DNA from: Seleniibacterium sp963677135
GTDB taxonomy: Bacteria > Desulfobacterota > Desulfuromonadia > Desulfuromonadales > Geopsychrobacteraceae
DNA length: 64,000 nt
NCBI GenBank assembly: GCA_963677135.2
Contig: CAXXLS010000009.1
Location: forward strand, 186,001-250,000
Direction: 5' to 3'
The notes beneath the pieces are model-generated. The model was not told the DNA's origin and searched no databases. It saw nothing but the letters and a program-made list of their open reading frames with translations. Below are positions 25,941-35,019 of the stretch, piece by piece. Each line of letters opens with the position of its first letter. Positions within the stretch are counted from its first letter, which is position 1. The translations under genes and the position numbers were made by a program.

Positions 25941-26093
25941 TTATTTTTGCGGAATTGTCACAACCAGCGATTTCCGACCACGTGCACGACGGCGATTGAG
26001 GACCTGGCGACCGTTCTTAGTCTGCATCCTCTTTCTGAAACCGTGAGTCCGCTTTCTCTTGATCCGGCTCGGCTGATAAGTTCTCTTGGACAT
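25941..26093 (-). CDS. rpmH: 50S ribosomal protein L34
   Basis: This 50-residue basic protein begins MSKRTYQPSRIKRKRTHGF and contains KRMQTKNGRQVLNRRRARGR, an unmistakable L34. AGGAG precedes the ATG. It is short, and lies in the conserved rpmH-rnpA position next to dnaA, divergent from it. Confidence 0.97.
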   Translation of the reverse strand: MSKRTYQPSRIKRKRTHGFRKRMQTKNGRQVLNRRRARGRKSLVVTIPQK

Positions 26094-26132
26094 ATCTAAA
26101 CTCCTATACTTTGAATGCTGACAAAGTGCTAC

Positions 26133-26161
26133 TTTAGATCACAAAAACGCTGACAAGTCAA
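26133..26161 (-). promoter_or_regulatory. Probable sigma-70 promoter of the rpmH operon
   Basis: On the minus strand TTGACT (26161-26156) and TCTAAA (26138-26133) are separated by 17 bases, about 40 bases before the rpmH start. Confidence 0.45.
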
Positions 26162-26220
26162 CACTTTTTGCATTTAAAAAATATCTGGAACATATTCCGA
26201 ATAACCTTTATATTTATCAA

Positions 26221-26250
26221 TTGGAATTTTGGGGAATTCTCGTTTATAAG
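26221..26250 (+). promoter_or_regulatory. Possible promoter of dnaA
   Basis: TTGGAA and TATAAG are separated by 18 bases, 68 bases upstream of the dnaA ATG. The surrounding 26160-26310 region is very AT rich, so this match could be fortuitous. An imperfect DnaA-box-like TTATTCCACA (minus strand) overlaps the dnaA translation start region. Confidence 0.3.
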
Positions 26251-26317
26251 GATATTTATTTAATATTTTCAAATATTTATTCAATATTCACAGCTGTTAA
26301 AAACTTGTGGAATAACA

Positions 26318-27667
26318 ATGAAAAACCTTTGGGAAAAAACTTTAAAAAAATTACAGGAAAAAATAAGCGACCAGAATATCACTACCTGGATAGCGCCGAT
26401 CAGGCCGGTTTCTGTCAATGACACCTCATTGAAATTAGAGGTTCCAAATAAATTTATAAAAGACTGGATTAAAGAGAATTACCTTCAAACTATTAAAGAA
26501 TCAATATTTGAAATAACTGATAAGAATCTAAAAATAGATATAGCAATAAATAAAAATATTAAAAATATATCAGAAAAAACTGAAGAATCAGAAAAAACCA
26601 AGAAACAGGAACCTAAAATTAAAGAGATAAAAAATGACGAGATAGAGCTGTCAAACTTAAATCCTAATTATACATTCGAGAGTTTCGTATCAGGACCTTC
26701 AAATCAATTTGCTCACGCGGCTGCACTAGCTGTTTCAAATAATCCTGCTACGACCTATAATCCGCTTTTTATTTATGGAGGTGTTGGTTTAGGTAAAACT
26801 CATATAATTCATGCTATAGGTAATGAGATATTAAAAAAGAATAATAGTGTAAAGGTTTGTTACTATTCATCAGAAAAATTCACAAATGAACTTATCAATT
26901 CTTTAAGACATGCAAAAATGGATGAATTTAGAGATAAGTTCAGATCAATAGATATTCTTCTAATAGACGATATACAATTTATAGCTGGAAAAAAAAGTAC
27001 TCAGGAAGAATTTTTTCATACTTTTAACGCCTTATATGAATCACACAAACAGATTGTTGTAACATCAGATAAATTTCCAAAAGAAATCCCTGACCTTGAG
27101 GAACGCTTGAGATCTCGTTTCGAATGGGGACTCATAGCAGATATACAGTCTCCGGACACGGAGACCAAACAGGCCATTTTAAAGATGAAAGCAGATCAGA
27201 ATAAAATTGATCTGCCCGAAGATGTCGCATATTTCCTGGCCAACTCAATTACCAGTAACGTCAGAGAATTGGAAGGATACCTGATACGAGTCGGGGCATA
27301 CGCTAGTCTGACTTCGACCCCCATCAATCTTGAAATGGCTAAAAATATTCTTAAGGACATCATCATTGAAAACAGCAGGGAAATAACTATCGAAAAAATC
27401 CAGAAAACCGTGGCGGAGCATTTTCAGATTAAAACCATCGAACTCAAATCATCGAAAAGATTGAAAAACCTTGTTTTTCCGAGACAGGTCGCCATGTATA
27501 TCTGTCGGAAAATGACGGATCTCTCTTACCCTGAAATAGGTTCGAAGTTTGGTGGTAAGGACCATTCGACGATAATCCATGCCATAAAAAAAATAGAGAA
27601 GAAAATCGATGATGATATGCATACGAGAATGATGATAGAAAAGCTGATGGAAAAGATGGGGTCATAA
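26318..27667 (+). CDS. dnaA: Chromosomal replication initiator protein DnaA
   Basis: This 449-residue initiator has domain I (LWEKTLKKLQEKISDQNITTWI), a short charged linker (residues about 80-110), an AAA+ domain with Walker A GGVGLGKTH and Walker B LLIDDIQFIAGKK, and the domain IV signature FGGKDHSTIIHAIKKIEKK that binds DnaA boxes. Composition is striking: codons before about 27080 are very AT rich, then switch to the GC level of the rest of the genome. Ribosome site is weak (GTGGAA). Confidence 0.97.
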   Translation: MKNLWEKTLKKLQEKISDQNITTWIAPIRPVSVNDTSLKLEVPNKFIKDWIKENYLQTIKESIFEITDKNLKIDIAINKNIKNISEKTEESEKTKKQEPKIKEIKNDEIELSNLNPNYTFESFVSGPSNQFAHAAALAVSNNPATTYNPLFIYGGVGLGKTHIIHAIGNEILKKNNSVKVCYYSSEKFTNELINSLRHAKMDEFRDKFRSIDILLIDDIQFIAGKKSTQEEFFHTFNALYESHKQIVVTSDKFPKEIPDLEERLRSRFEWGLIADIQSPDTETKQAILKMKADQNKIDLPEDVAYFLANSITSNVRELEGYLIRVGAYASLTSTPINLEMAKNILKDIIIENSREITIEKIQKTVAEHFQIKTIELKSSKRLKNLVFPRQVAMYICRKMTDLSYPEIGSKFGGKDHSTIIHAIKKIEKKIDDDMHTRMMIEKLMEKMGS

Positions 27668-27746
27668 CGGTGGATATCTGGGAAGAATCTGGGGACAAGT
27701 CGTCCTGCCCGCTCCAAAGTGATGAAAACGTGGACAGAAGAGGAAA

Positions 27747-27755
27747 TTATCCACA
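27747..27755 (+). promoter_or_regulatory. Perfect DnaA box in oriC
   Basis: TTATCCACA matches the consensus exactly and faces the DnaA-trio array 66 bases downstream. Confidence 0.85.
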
Positions 27756-27821
27756 CTCAGAAAATTAAAATTTTTTTCGTTATTCCAAATAGTTAAGGTT
27801 TTTTAAACATATAAACAGAAC

Positions 27822-27836
27822 CTACTATTACTACTA
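27822..27836. repeat. DnaA-trio array (five trinucleotides)
   Basis: CTA CTA TTA CTA CTA reads as TAG TAG TAA TAG TAG on the other strand, matching the trinucleotide repeat that DnaA uses to load on single-stranded DNA during unwinding. The string closely resembles the Bacillus subtilis array. Confidence 0.7.
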
Positions 27837-27888
27837 AGTTAATAAAGATAATATAGATAATATATAGTTACCTGTTGACGGAGGATAT

Positions 27889-29004
27889 ATGAACTTTGAA
27901 ATCACTAAAGACGACTTCCTGAAAGCCCTAACCAAAGTCCAGGGAATTATCGAAAAGCGCCACACCATACCGATTCTTGCCAATGTTCTGCTCGAGACGA
28001 GGAACAATGAATTATTGATCACCGCAACCGATCTTGAGGTAGGTCTCAAGACCAAATTTCCCTGTCGTGTCGAAGAGGAGGGAAAAGTCACTGTTTCGGC
28101 TAAAAAATTATTTGAAATCATAAAGGAATTACCGAATTCAACCGTACAATTCAGTTCCAAGAATAATTTCTGGGTCGAGATAAAATGCGAAAAATCCCTG
28201 TTCAACCTGGTTGGCCTGTCACCAGAAGATTTTCCGAGATTTCCTGAAATTACCGAGAATGTTACAGATCTGGAAAGCGCTTTATTTATCGAGATGATAG
28301 ATAAAACAATTTTTTCGGTCTCCAATGACGAAACAAAATTTAATCTGACCGGTATATATATTAAATATGAGGTCCAAGATACCGAAAATAAGCTGACTTT
28401 CGTTTCTACTGATGGTCATAGACTATCTATGATTACCAAAAATATGAAAACGGAATTGGATGATAATTTTGCTAAAGGATTCATACTCCCTAAAAAGGGA
28501 ATTTTTGAGATAAGAAAACTGATTGAAAATACGGATGAAAATATTGGAATTGGTATTAGTGACAATAATTTTATTGTCAGATATATGGATACTGTTCTTG
28601 TAATGCGTCTTGTCGATGGAGAATTTCCCGATTATACAAGGGTCATTCCTCAAAAAACGGAAAATTACGCTTTAATAAATAAAGATGATTTTCTACACGC
28701 TTTAAAGAGAATTTCAATTTTATCAAGTGAAAAATCTAAAGGGATTAAAATTAATTTTAAAAATGACTTGCTAATATTAAGTTCATCAAATCCAGAATTA
28801 GGTGATGCTAAAGAGGAAATTGATACAGTATATAATGGCCAGGAAATTTCAATAGGATTTAATGCTAAATATATAATAGATATTCTTCAAGTAATAAAAT
28901 CTGAAAACATTGTTTTTTATTTAAAGGATAATATTTCTCCTGGAAGAATAAGCCCAGAAAAAGATGAAGATCATCTTTCTGTGATTATGCCTATGAGATT
29001 GTAA
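27889..29004 (+). CDS. dnaN: DNA polymerase III beta sliding clamp
   Basis: This 371-residue protein is the ring clamp that tethers polymerase III. It begins MNFEITKDDFLKALTKVQGIIEKRHTIPIL and ends with the conserved IMPMRL. GGAGGATAT precedes the ATG. The first half has the normal base composition of the genome, while the second half (from about 28300) is strongly AT rich, continuing into recF. Confidence 0.97.
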   Translation: MNFEITKDDFLKALTKVQGIIEKRHTIPILANVLLETRNNELLITATDLEVGLKTKFPCRVEEEGKVTVSAKKLFEIIKELPNSTVQFSSKNNFWVEIKCEKSLFNLVGLSPEDFPRFPEITENVTDLESALFIEMIDKTIFSVSNDETKFNLTGIYIKYEVQDTENKLTFVSTDGHRLSMITKNMKTELDDNFAKGFILPKKGIFEIRKLIENTDENIGIGISDNNFIVRYMDTVLVMRLVDGEFPDYTRVIPQKTENYALINKDDFLHALKRISILSSEKSKGIKINFKNDLLILSSSNPELGDAKEEIDTVYNGQEISIGFNAKYIIDILQVIKSENIVFYLKDNISPGRISPEKDEDHLSVIMPMRL

Positions 29005-29008
29005 ATGA

Positions 29009-30070
29009 ATGGTTATTGAAAAAATAATATTAAAAAACTTTAGAAATTTTAAAAATCTAATTTTCGAACCCTGTGAACATATAAATTATATTGTCGGCCA
29101 AAATGCCCAGGGAAAAACAAATTTTATTGAATCAATATATTTCTGTTCTTTTTTTAAAAGCTATAGGACTAATAATTTATTAAACCTTATAAACAAAGAT
29201 AGTGATTTTTTCTTTATCGAATTAACAGTAAAGGGAGAGACAGTAAAAAATAAAATCAGTATTGGATATGATAAAAAGAGAACAAAAAGTATAAAGGTTA
29301 ACGATAAAATACCAGAAAATAATATTTTTTTTAAAAATATAAATTCTATTATTTATTATCCGGATGAAATAAATTTTCTTTGTATATATCCTCAATATAG
29401 AAGAAATTTTATTGATAGAAGTATTTTTTTAACAGATTTTGATTTTCTTAATATATATGGAAAATATAAAAAAATATTGAAAAATAGAAATTGTATATTA
29501 AAAAGTAAAAATTATAATGAAGATCTAGACTTAGCTTGGTGTGAAGAATTATCAAAGTTAGCTTCTATTATAGTAATTAAAAGAAATGAATATATTAAAA
29601 GAATAAATTTGTCATTGAAGGAAGACAATTTTAACAATGAAATATATTCGATCAAATATACAAAATATGATTTGGAAAATATTGAAAAAAATATTTTAAG
29701 TAAAATTTTAAAGTCAAAGGAAAAAGATTTAAAATTAGGATATACAACAGTTGGCCCACATTGTGATGATTTTATATTCGAAATTAATAATAATGATATA
29801 AGAAAATTTTCTTCAGAAGGACAAAAAAAATCCTTCATATTAAAATATAAAAAATCACAAATATTTGATTATAAAAATATTTATAATTTTTATCCTGTTC
29901 TTATACTTGATGATATTTCTAATGAACTTGATAGTAAAAGAAAAAATAAGTATCTATATGATATTTTGTCCAATACTGGTCAGGTTTTTGTAACGACTAC
30001 GGATAGTAAAAATATAAATTCCGATAAAAATAACGTTTTTAAAGTGGTCAATGGTCAAATCATCTATTGA
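29009..30070 (+). CDS. recF: DNA replication and repair protein RecF
   Basis: This 353-residue SMC-like ATPase loads RecA at gaps. It has Walker A GQNAQGKTNFIESIY and a Walker B/D-loop LILDDISNELDSKRK; the signature region is FSSEGQKKSF. The gene is extremely AT rich, with lysine, asparagine and isoleucine in unusual excess, unlike gyrB just downstream. It starts four bases after dnaN without a clear ribosome site, suggesting coupled translation. Confidence 0.95.
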   Translation: MVIEKIILKNFRNFKNLIFEPCEHINYIVGQNAQGKTNFIESIYFCSFFKSYRTNNLLNLINKDSDFFFIELTVKGETVKNKISIGYDKKRTKSIKVNDKIPENNIFFKNINSIIYYPDEINFLCIYPQYRRNFIDRSIFLTDFDFLNIYGKYKKILKNRNCILKSKNYNEDLDLAWCEELSKLASIIVIKRNEYIKRINLSLKEDNFNNEIYSIKYTKYDLENIEKNILSKILKSKEKDLKLGYTTVGPHCDDFIFEINNNDIRKFSSEGQKKSFILKYKKSQIFDYKNIYNFYPVLILDDISNELDSKRKNKYLYDILSNTGQVFVTTTDSKNINSDKNNVFKVVNGQIIY

Positions 30071-30082
30071 ATAAGAGGTACT

Positions 30083-32473
30083 ATGTCAGAAGAAAAAAAG
30101 TACGGAGCTGAGAGTATTCAGGTTCTCGAAGGTCTCGAAGCGGTTAGAAAACGTCCTGCCATGTATATTGGGTCTACTTCCGTGCAAGGTCTCCATCATC
30201 TTGTTTACGAAGTTGTCGACAACTCAATAGATGAGGCCCTGGCTGGGTACTGTGATGAAGTTAAAATAACGATCCATGCCGACAATTCCGTGACGGTTGT
30301 TGATAATGGCCGCGGTATTCCGGTTGAATATCATGAAAAACAGAAAAAGTCCGCTGCTGAAGTTGTCATGACCGTGCTTCATGCCGGTGGTAAGTTCGAT
30401 GATAAAGGAGAAGGAGCCTACAAGGTTTCCGGTGGCCTGCATGGCGTTGGAGTGTCCGTTGTTAATGCTCTTTCCAGCAAACTGGATCTTGAAATTCGCC
30501 GGGATGGAAAAGTTCATAAGCAAAGCTATCTCAGGGGCGTGCCGACCGGTCCTCTCAACGTTGATGGCGAAACGATAAAAAGAGGAACCAAGATCACTTT
30601 CTGGCCTGATCCCGATATATTTGAGACCCTTGAATTTTCGTTTGAGACCCTGTCGACACGGCTTCGGGAGCTGGCTTTTCTCAATGCCGGTGTCAAGATA
30701 ACGATTACCGATGATCGCACCGAAAAGAGTAATGAATTTATTTATGAGGGGGGGATCAAATCCTTCGTCGAGTACCTGAATCGCGCGAAAAATTCACTGC
30801 ACATCCCACCTATCTATTTCAATGGAAACAAGGATGGCGTCGATGTGGAGATCGCTATTCAGTATAACGATGGTTACGATGAGAAAATTTTCACTTTTGC
30901 CAACAATATCAATACCCACGAGGGAGGTACTCACCTGAGCGGATTTCGGGCGGCGTTGACCCGTACCATGAACGCTTATGCCGCCAATAACAATCTATTG
31001 AAGAATGTGAAGGTCTCTATCAGTGGTGATGACCTTCGCGAGGGTATTGCCGCTGTCATTTCCGTTAAACTGCCAGATCCTCAGTTTGAAGGACAGACCA
31101 AAACCAAGCTTGGTAATTCGGAGATCAAAGGGTTCGTTGAATCTTTGATGAATGAAAAACTGGCGACTTTTCTTGAAGAGAATCCTCAGGTTGCCAAAAG
31201 AATTTTGGAAAAAGGAATTGAGGCTGCCCGGGCCCGGGAAGCCGCCCGCAAAGCGCGGGATCTGACCCGGAGAAAAGGAGCCCTGGAAGGACTCTCCTTG
31301 CCCGGTAAACTGGCTGACTGTCAGGAAAAGGATCCTGGTCTGTGTGAAATATATCTGGTCGAGGGTGATTCCGCAGGGGGGAGTGCCAAACAGGGTCGCG
31401 ATCGGAAATTTCAGGCCATCCTTCCATTGAAAGGAAAAATTCTCAACGTTGAAAAAGCGCGTTTCGACAAGCTGCTGACTTCAAATGAGATCCGGACCCT
31501 TATCACAGCGATGGGGACAGGCATTGGCAAGGATGACTTTGATGTGACCAAGTTGCGTTATCATCGCATTATTATCATGACTGATGCCGACGTCGATGGC
31601 TCTCACATCAGAACACTCCTGTTAACCTTCTTTTTCAGACAAATGCCTGAAATCGTCGAGCGTGGTCATCTTTATATCGCCCAACCACCCCTCTACAAGG
31701 TTAAAAAAGGGAAACGGGAGATTTACCTCAAGGACGATGACGCTCTGCTTGAATATCTTCTCGATAATGGCACCGAAGGGTTGTCTCTGGAGATGGACCG
31801 GGGCCAGAAAATTTTACGCGGTAAGCAGATCATTCCAACCCTGAAGAATATCATCGGCTATAACCGGCATTTCGACAAGATCGTCAACAAGGGGGTTCCG
31901 GCAGAAATTCTGAAGATTTTCGTCAAAGGTAAAATTAAAAACGGGTATGCGGACAAAGAAAATCTTGAGCCTCTGGCTGCGCAGCTTAAGGATACCGAGC
32001 CAAATGCCAAATACCAGGTCTTGGAGGATCCGGACCGAATTCTTGTCAGCTTCGGTAACGTTCATGCCCGCATCGATCGTCAGACAGTTGAAATATTGTC
32101 CTCTCACGAGTATAAGTTGTTGCTCCAGGCCTATCGACAGGTTGAAGACATTTGCCAGAATGGTGCCGTCGTCATGTCGACGGAAAACGGTGAGGATACG
32201 GAAATTACCGATCGTCAGGAATTGCTCGATACGATTCTTACCAGAGCTAAAAAAGGTCAGTACATTCAACGCTATAAAGGTCTAGGTGAGATGAATCCCG
32301 AGCAGCTCTGGGAAACCACCATGGATCCTGATAAAAGAATACTGCTGCAGGTCACCATCGAGGACGCAGTCCGGGCCGATGAAATATTCACTGTGCTGAT
32401 GGGAGACCAGGTTGAACCGCGACGCGAATTTATCGAACTCAATGCTTTGAATGTCGTCAATCTGGATGTTTAA
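30083..32473 (+). CDS. gyrB: DNA gyrase subunit B
   Basis: This 796-residue ATPase subunit has the GHKL ATP site (VDNSIDEALAG, GGLHGVGVSVVNALS), the transducer domain, and the TOPRIM region with EGDSAGGSAKQGRDR and DADVDGSHIRTLLLTFFFR. Composition returns to normal GC here. AAGAGG precedes the ATG, and the gene begins 12 bases after recF. Confidence 0.98.
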   Translation: MSEEKKYGAESIQVLEGLEAVRKRPAMYIGSTSVQGLHHLVYEVVDNSIDEALAGYCDEVKITIHADNSVTVVDNGRGIPVEYHEKQKKSAAEVVMTVLHAGGKFDDKGEGAYKVSGGLHGVGVSVVNALSSKLDLEIRRDGKVHKQSYLRGVPTGPLNVDGETIKRGTKITFWPDPDIFETLEFSFETLSTRLRELAFLNAGVKITITDDRTEKSNEFIYEGGIKSFVEYLNRAKNSLHIPPIYFNGNKDGVDVEIAIQYNDGYDEKIFTFANNINTHEGGTHLSGFRAALTRTMNAYAANNNLLKNVKVSISGDDLREGIAAVISVKLPDPQFEGQTKTKLGNSEIKGFVESLMNEKLATFLEENPQVAKRILEKGIEAARAREAARKARDLTRRKGALEGLSLPGKLADCQEKDPGLCEIYLVEGDSAGGSAKQGRDRKFQAILPLKGKILNVEKARFDKLLTSNEIRTLITAMGTGIGKDDFDVTKLRYHRIIIMTDADVDGSHIRTLLLTFFFRQMPEIVERGHLYIAQPPLYKVKKGKREIYLKDDDALLEYLLDNGTEGLSLEMDRGQKILRGKQIIPTLKNIIGYNRHFDKIVNKGVPAEILKIFVKGKIKNGYADKENLEPLAAQLKDTEPNAKYQVLEDPDRILVSFGNVHARIDRQTVEILSSHEYKLLLQAYRQVEDICQNGAVVMSTENGEDTEITDRQELLDTILTRAKKGQYIQRYKGLGEMNPEQLWETTMDPDKRILLQVTIEDAVRADEIFTVLMGDQVEPRREFIELNALNVVNLDV

Positions 32474-32514
32474 CCGGTTCGAAAGAACTTCCGCCAGGGA
32501 AGTTGGAGGTATAC

Positions 32515-35019
32515 ATGCTGTCTGAAGAGAACAAGGTCACAGTCAACATAGAAGATGAAATGCGTAAATCCTATATGGATTACGCCATGAGTGTCATTGT
32601 CGGTCGCGCCCTGCCCGATGTCAGGGATGGTCTTAAACCGGTTCACAGGCGTATTTTGTATGCCATGCACGACCTGAACAATGATTTCAACAAGCCTTAC
32701 AAAAAATCCGCGCGGGTTGTCGGCGACGTTATCGGTAAATATCATCCCCACGGCGACAGTGCGGTTTACGATACCATCGTCAGAATGGCTCAGGACTTTT
32801 CCATGAGGCATCCGCTGGTTGACGGACAGGGGAACTTCGGATCCATCGACGGTGACTCTGCTGCTGCCATGCGTTATACCGAAATTCGTATGGACCGCCT
32901 GGCCCACGAACTGCTGGCTGATATTGACAAGGAAACGGTTGATTTCGGCCCCAACTACGATGAATCCCTGGAAGAACCTCTGGTTCTTCCCTGTAAGTTT
33001 CCCAACCTCCTGGTGAATGGTTCTGAGGGGATTGCGGTTGGCATGGCAACCAAAATCCCCCCGCATAACCTCGGTGAGGTTATCGACGGGCTGGTTGCCA
33101 TCATTGATGATCCTCACCTGAGTACTGAAGAGTTGATGGAGAAGGTACCCGGTCCCGATTTTCCGACGGGCGGCTTCATCAATGGCCGTGAAGGTATTCG
33201 CGAGGCCTATAATACCGGCAGAGGAATAGTTCAGATGCGGGCGCGCGCCCTGGTGGAAGTAGACCGCCGCAGTGGCAGGGAGTCCATCGTCGTTACTGAA
33301 ATACCTTTTCAGGTCAACAAGGCAAGACTGATCGAAAAAATTGCCGAGCTGGTTAAAAACAAGAAAATCGAAGGGATTTCCGATCTCAGGGACGAGTCCG
33401 ACCGGGACGGCATGCGGATCGTTATTGAGCTGAAAAAAGATATGGTTCCCGGGGTCATTCTGAACCAACTTTACAAGATGACGGCCATGCAGGCGTCTTT
33501 CGGTATTATCATGCTGGCTATTGTCGGCGGTCAGCCGAAGATCCTGACCCTGCGCGAGGTTCTGGACAGTTTTATTGACCACCGTCGTGAAATCGTCACC
33601 AGACGTTGTGTCTACGAACTCAAAAAGGCCGAAGCCAGGGCCCATATTCTGCACGGACTTAAACTGGCCCTCGAAAATCTCGACGAGGTGATCCAGATCA
33701 TCAAAAGCAGCGCCACGCCGGCAGAAGCCAAGCAGAACCTCATCAGTCGGTTCTCCTTCAGTGAGATTCAGGCCCAGGCCATTCTGGATATGCGTCTCCA
33801 CCGCCTCACCGGTCTTGAGCAAAGCAAAATTCTTGAAGAACTTGAACAGATCCTGGCTCAGATAGCCCGTCTCAAGGAGATTCTTGCCAGCGAGGTTGAA
33901 ATTCTCAAAATCATCAAGACCGAACTGATCGAGGTCAAGGAGAAATACGCCAATTCCCGAAGAACCGAAATCATCGACAAGTCGGTTGATCTGACTCTTG
34001 AAGACATGATCGTCGAAGAAGATATGGTGGTGACCGTCACCCACAGTGGCTATATCAAACGCAATGCGGTGTCCCTCTATCGGGCTCAGCGCCGGGGTGG
34101 CAAGGGAAAGACGGGGATCCGTCCCAAAGATGAGGATTTTGTCGAAAGCCTGTTTATCGCATCGACCCATTCCTACGTCCTGATCTTTACCAACCTGGGC
34201 AAGGTGTACTGGTTGAAGGTGCATGAAATTCCCCAGGGTGGCCGAGCTTCCCGCGGCAAAGCCATTGTCAACCTGCTTAAACTCGCCCCGGAAGAAAAGG
34301 TCACGACGATATTGCCGGTCAAGCAATTTGAGCAGGGCAAATATATCGTTACCGCGACAGAAAGAGGGATCATCAAAAAGACCGATCTCATGGCTTATTC
34401 GAATCCCCGCTCCGGAGGGATAATCGCGCTGACAATCGATGAGGGTGACAGCCTGATCGAGGCTCGTCTGACCGATGGTGAGCAGGATCTGTTACTGGCG
34501 ACCCGCAACGGCAAGTCGATCAGATTCCCCGAAACCGATGTTCGTCCCATGGGACGTCCGGCCCGCGGTGTTCGCGGTATGACCCTGGAAGGGGACGATG
34601 AAGTCATCGGCCTGCAGACCATTTCGGACAACACCGCACTGGCGCTGGTTACGGTTACAGAAAACGGCTATGGAAAACGGACCGATATCGGAGAGTATCG
34701 CGTTCAGAGCCGCGGCGGTAAAGGAATCATCACCATCAAGACCAGCGAACGAAACGGCAAGGTCGTTGATATCAAGATGGTCAATGATGATTCGGACCTG
34801 ATGTTTATTACCAATCGCGGCAAACTGCTGCGAACCAAGGTGAACAATATCCGTTCAATCGGCAGAAACACCCAGGGTGTCCGAATGATGGTCCTGGAAG
34901 AGGATGAATTTATCGTCTCAGTGGCACGTCTGGCCGAAAAGGAAACAGCGGATGAATCTGCACCAATTGAAGAAGAAATTGAAGCAGGACCTGATCAAGC
35001 AGGAGAAGAGGAAGAATAA
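32515..35019 (+). CDS. gyrA: DNA gyrase subunit A
   Basis: This 834-residue subunit cuts and rejoins DNA through the tyrosine of AAMRYTEIR. The quinolone-determining region GKYHPHGDSAVYDTIVRM is wild type (Ser and Asp present). The C-terminal beta-pinwheel carries the GyrA box QRRGGKG. It ends in a very acidic tail (EEEIEAGPDQAGEEEE). Start is ATG 32515 with GGAGG; a TTG four codons earlier is less likely. The last 68 bases also encode the start of the next gene. Confidence 0.98.
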   Translation: MLSEENKVTVNIEDEMRKSYMDYAMSVIVGRALPDVRDGLKPVHRRILYAMHDLNNDFNKPYKKSARVVGDVIGKYHPHGDSAVYDTIVRMAQDFSMRHPLVDGQGNFGSIDGDSAAAMRYTEIRMDRLAHELLADIDKETVDFGPNYDESLEEPLVLPCKFPNLLVNGSEGIAVGMATKIPPHNLGEVIDGLVAIIDDPHLSTEELMEKVPGPDFPTGGFINGREGIREAYNTGRGIVQMRARALVEVDRRSGRESIVVTEIPFQVNKARLIEKIAELVKNKKIEGISDLRDESDRDGMRIVIELKKDMVPGVILNQLYKMTAMQASFGIIMLAIVGGQPKILTLREVLDSFIDHRREIVTRRCVYELKKAEARAHILHGLKLALENLDEVIQIIKSSATPAEAKQNLISRFSFSEIQAQAILDMRLHRLTGLEQSKILEELEQILAQIARLKEILASEVEILKIIKTELIEVKEKYANSRRTEIIDKSVDLTLEDMIVEEDMVVTVTHSGYIKRNAVSLYRAQRRGGKGKTGIRPKDEDFVESLFIASTHSYVLIFTNLGKVYWLKVHEIPQGGRASRGKAIVNLLKLAPEEKVTTILPVKQFEQGKYIVTATERGIIKKTDLMAYSNPRSGGIIALTIDEGDSLIEARLTDGEQDLLLATRNGKSIRFPETDVRPMGRPARGVRGMTLEGDDEVIGLQTISDNTALALVTVTENGYGKRTDIGEYRVQSRGGKGIITIKTSERNGKVVDIKMVNDDSDLMFITNRGKLLRTKVNNIRSIGRNTQGVRMMVLEEDEFIVSVARLAEKETADESAPIEEEIEAGPDQAGEEEE

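Larger units (their letters stand above)
27668..27888 (+). other. oriC: Probable replication origin (oriC), dnaA-dnaN intergenic region
   Basis: This 221-base gap holds a perfect DnaA box TTATCCACA at 27747-27755 and degenerate boxes before it (ATATCCACC and TTGTCCCCA on the minus strand). After these come AT-rich DNA and five consecutive DnaA-trios (CTA CTA TTA CTA CTA) at 27822-27836, then the AT-rich stretch before dnaN. Order box - trio - AT-rich DNA is the unwinding-module architecture described in Bacillus. Gene orientation diverges around this area. The rpmH-dnaA gap is the alternative or second origin region. Confidence 0.75.

Noticed and set aside
28820..28834. Partial match to the GntR-type palindrome in dnaN
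   Set aside because: Three mismatches in AT-rich coding DNA; not a credible operator.
32470..34326. 618-codon open frame antisense to gyrA
   Set aside because: Shadow of gyrA; no family match and no ribosome site.
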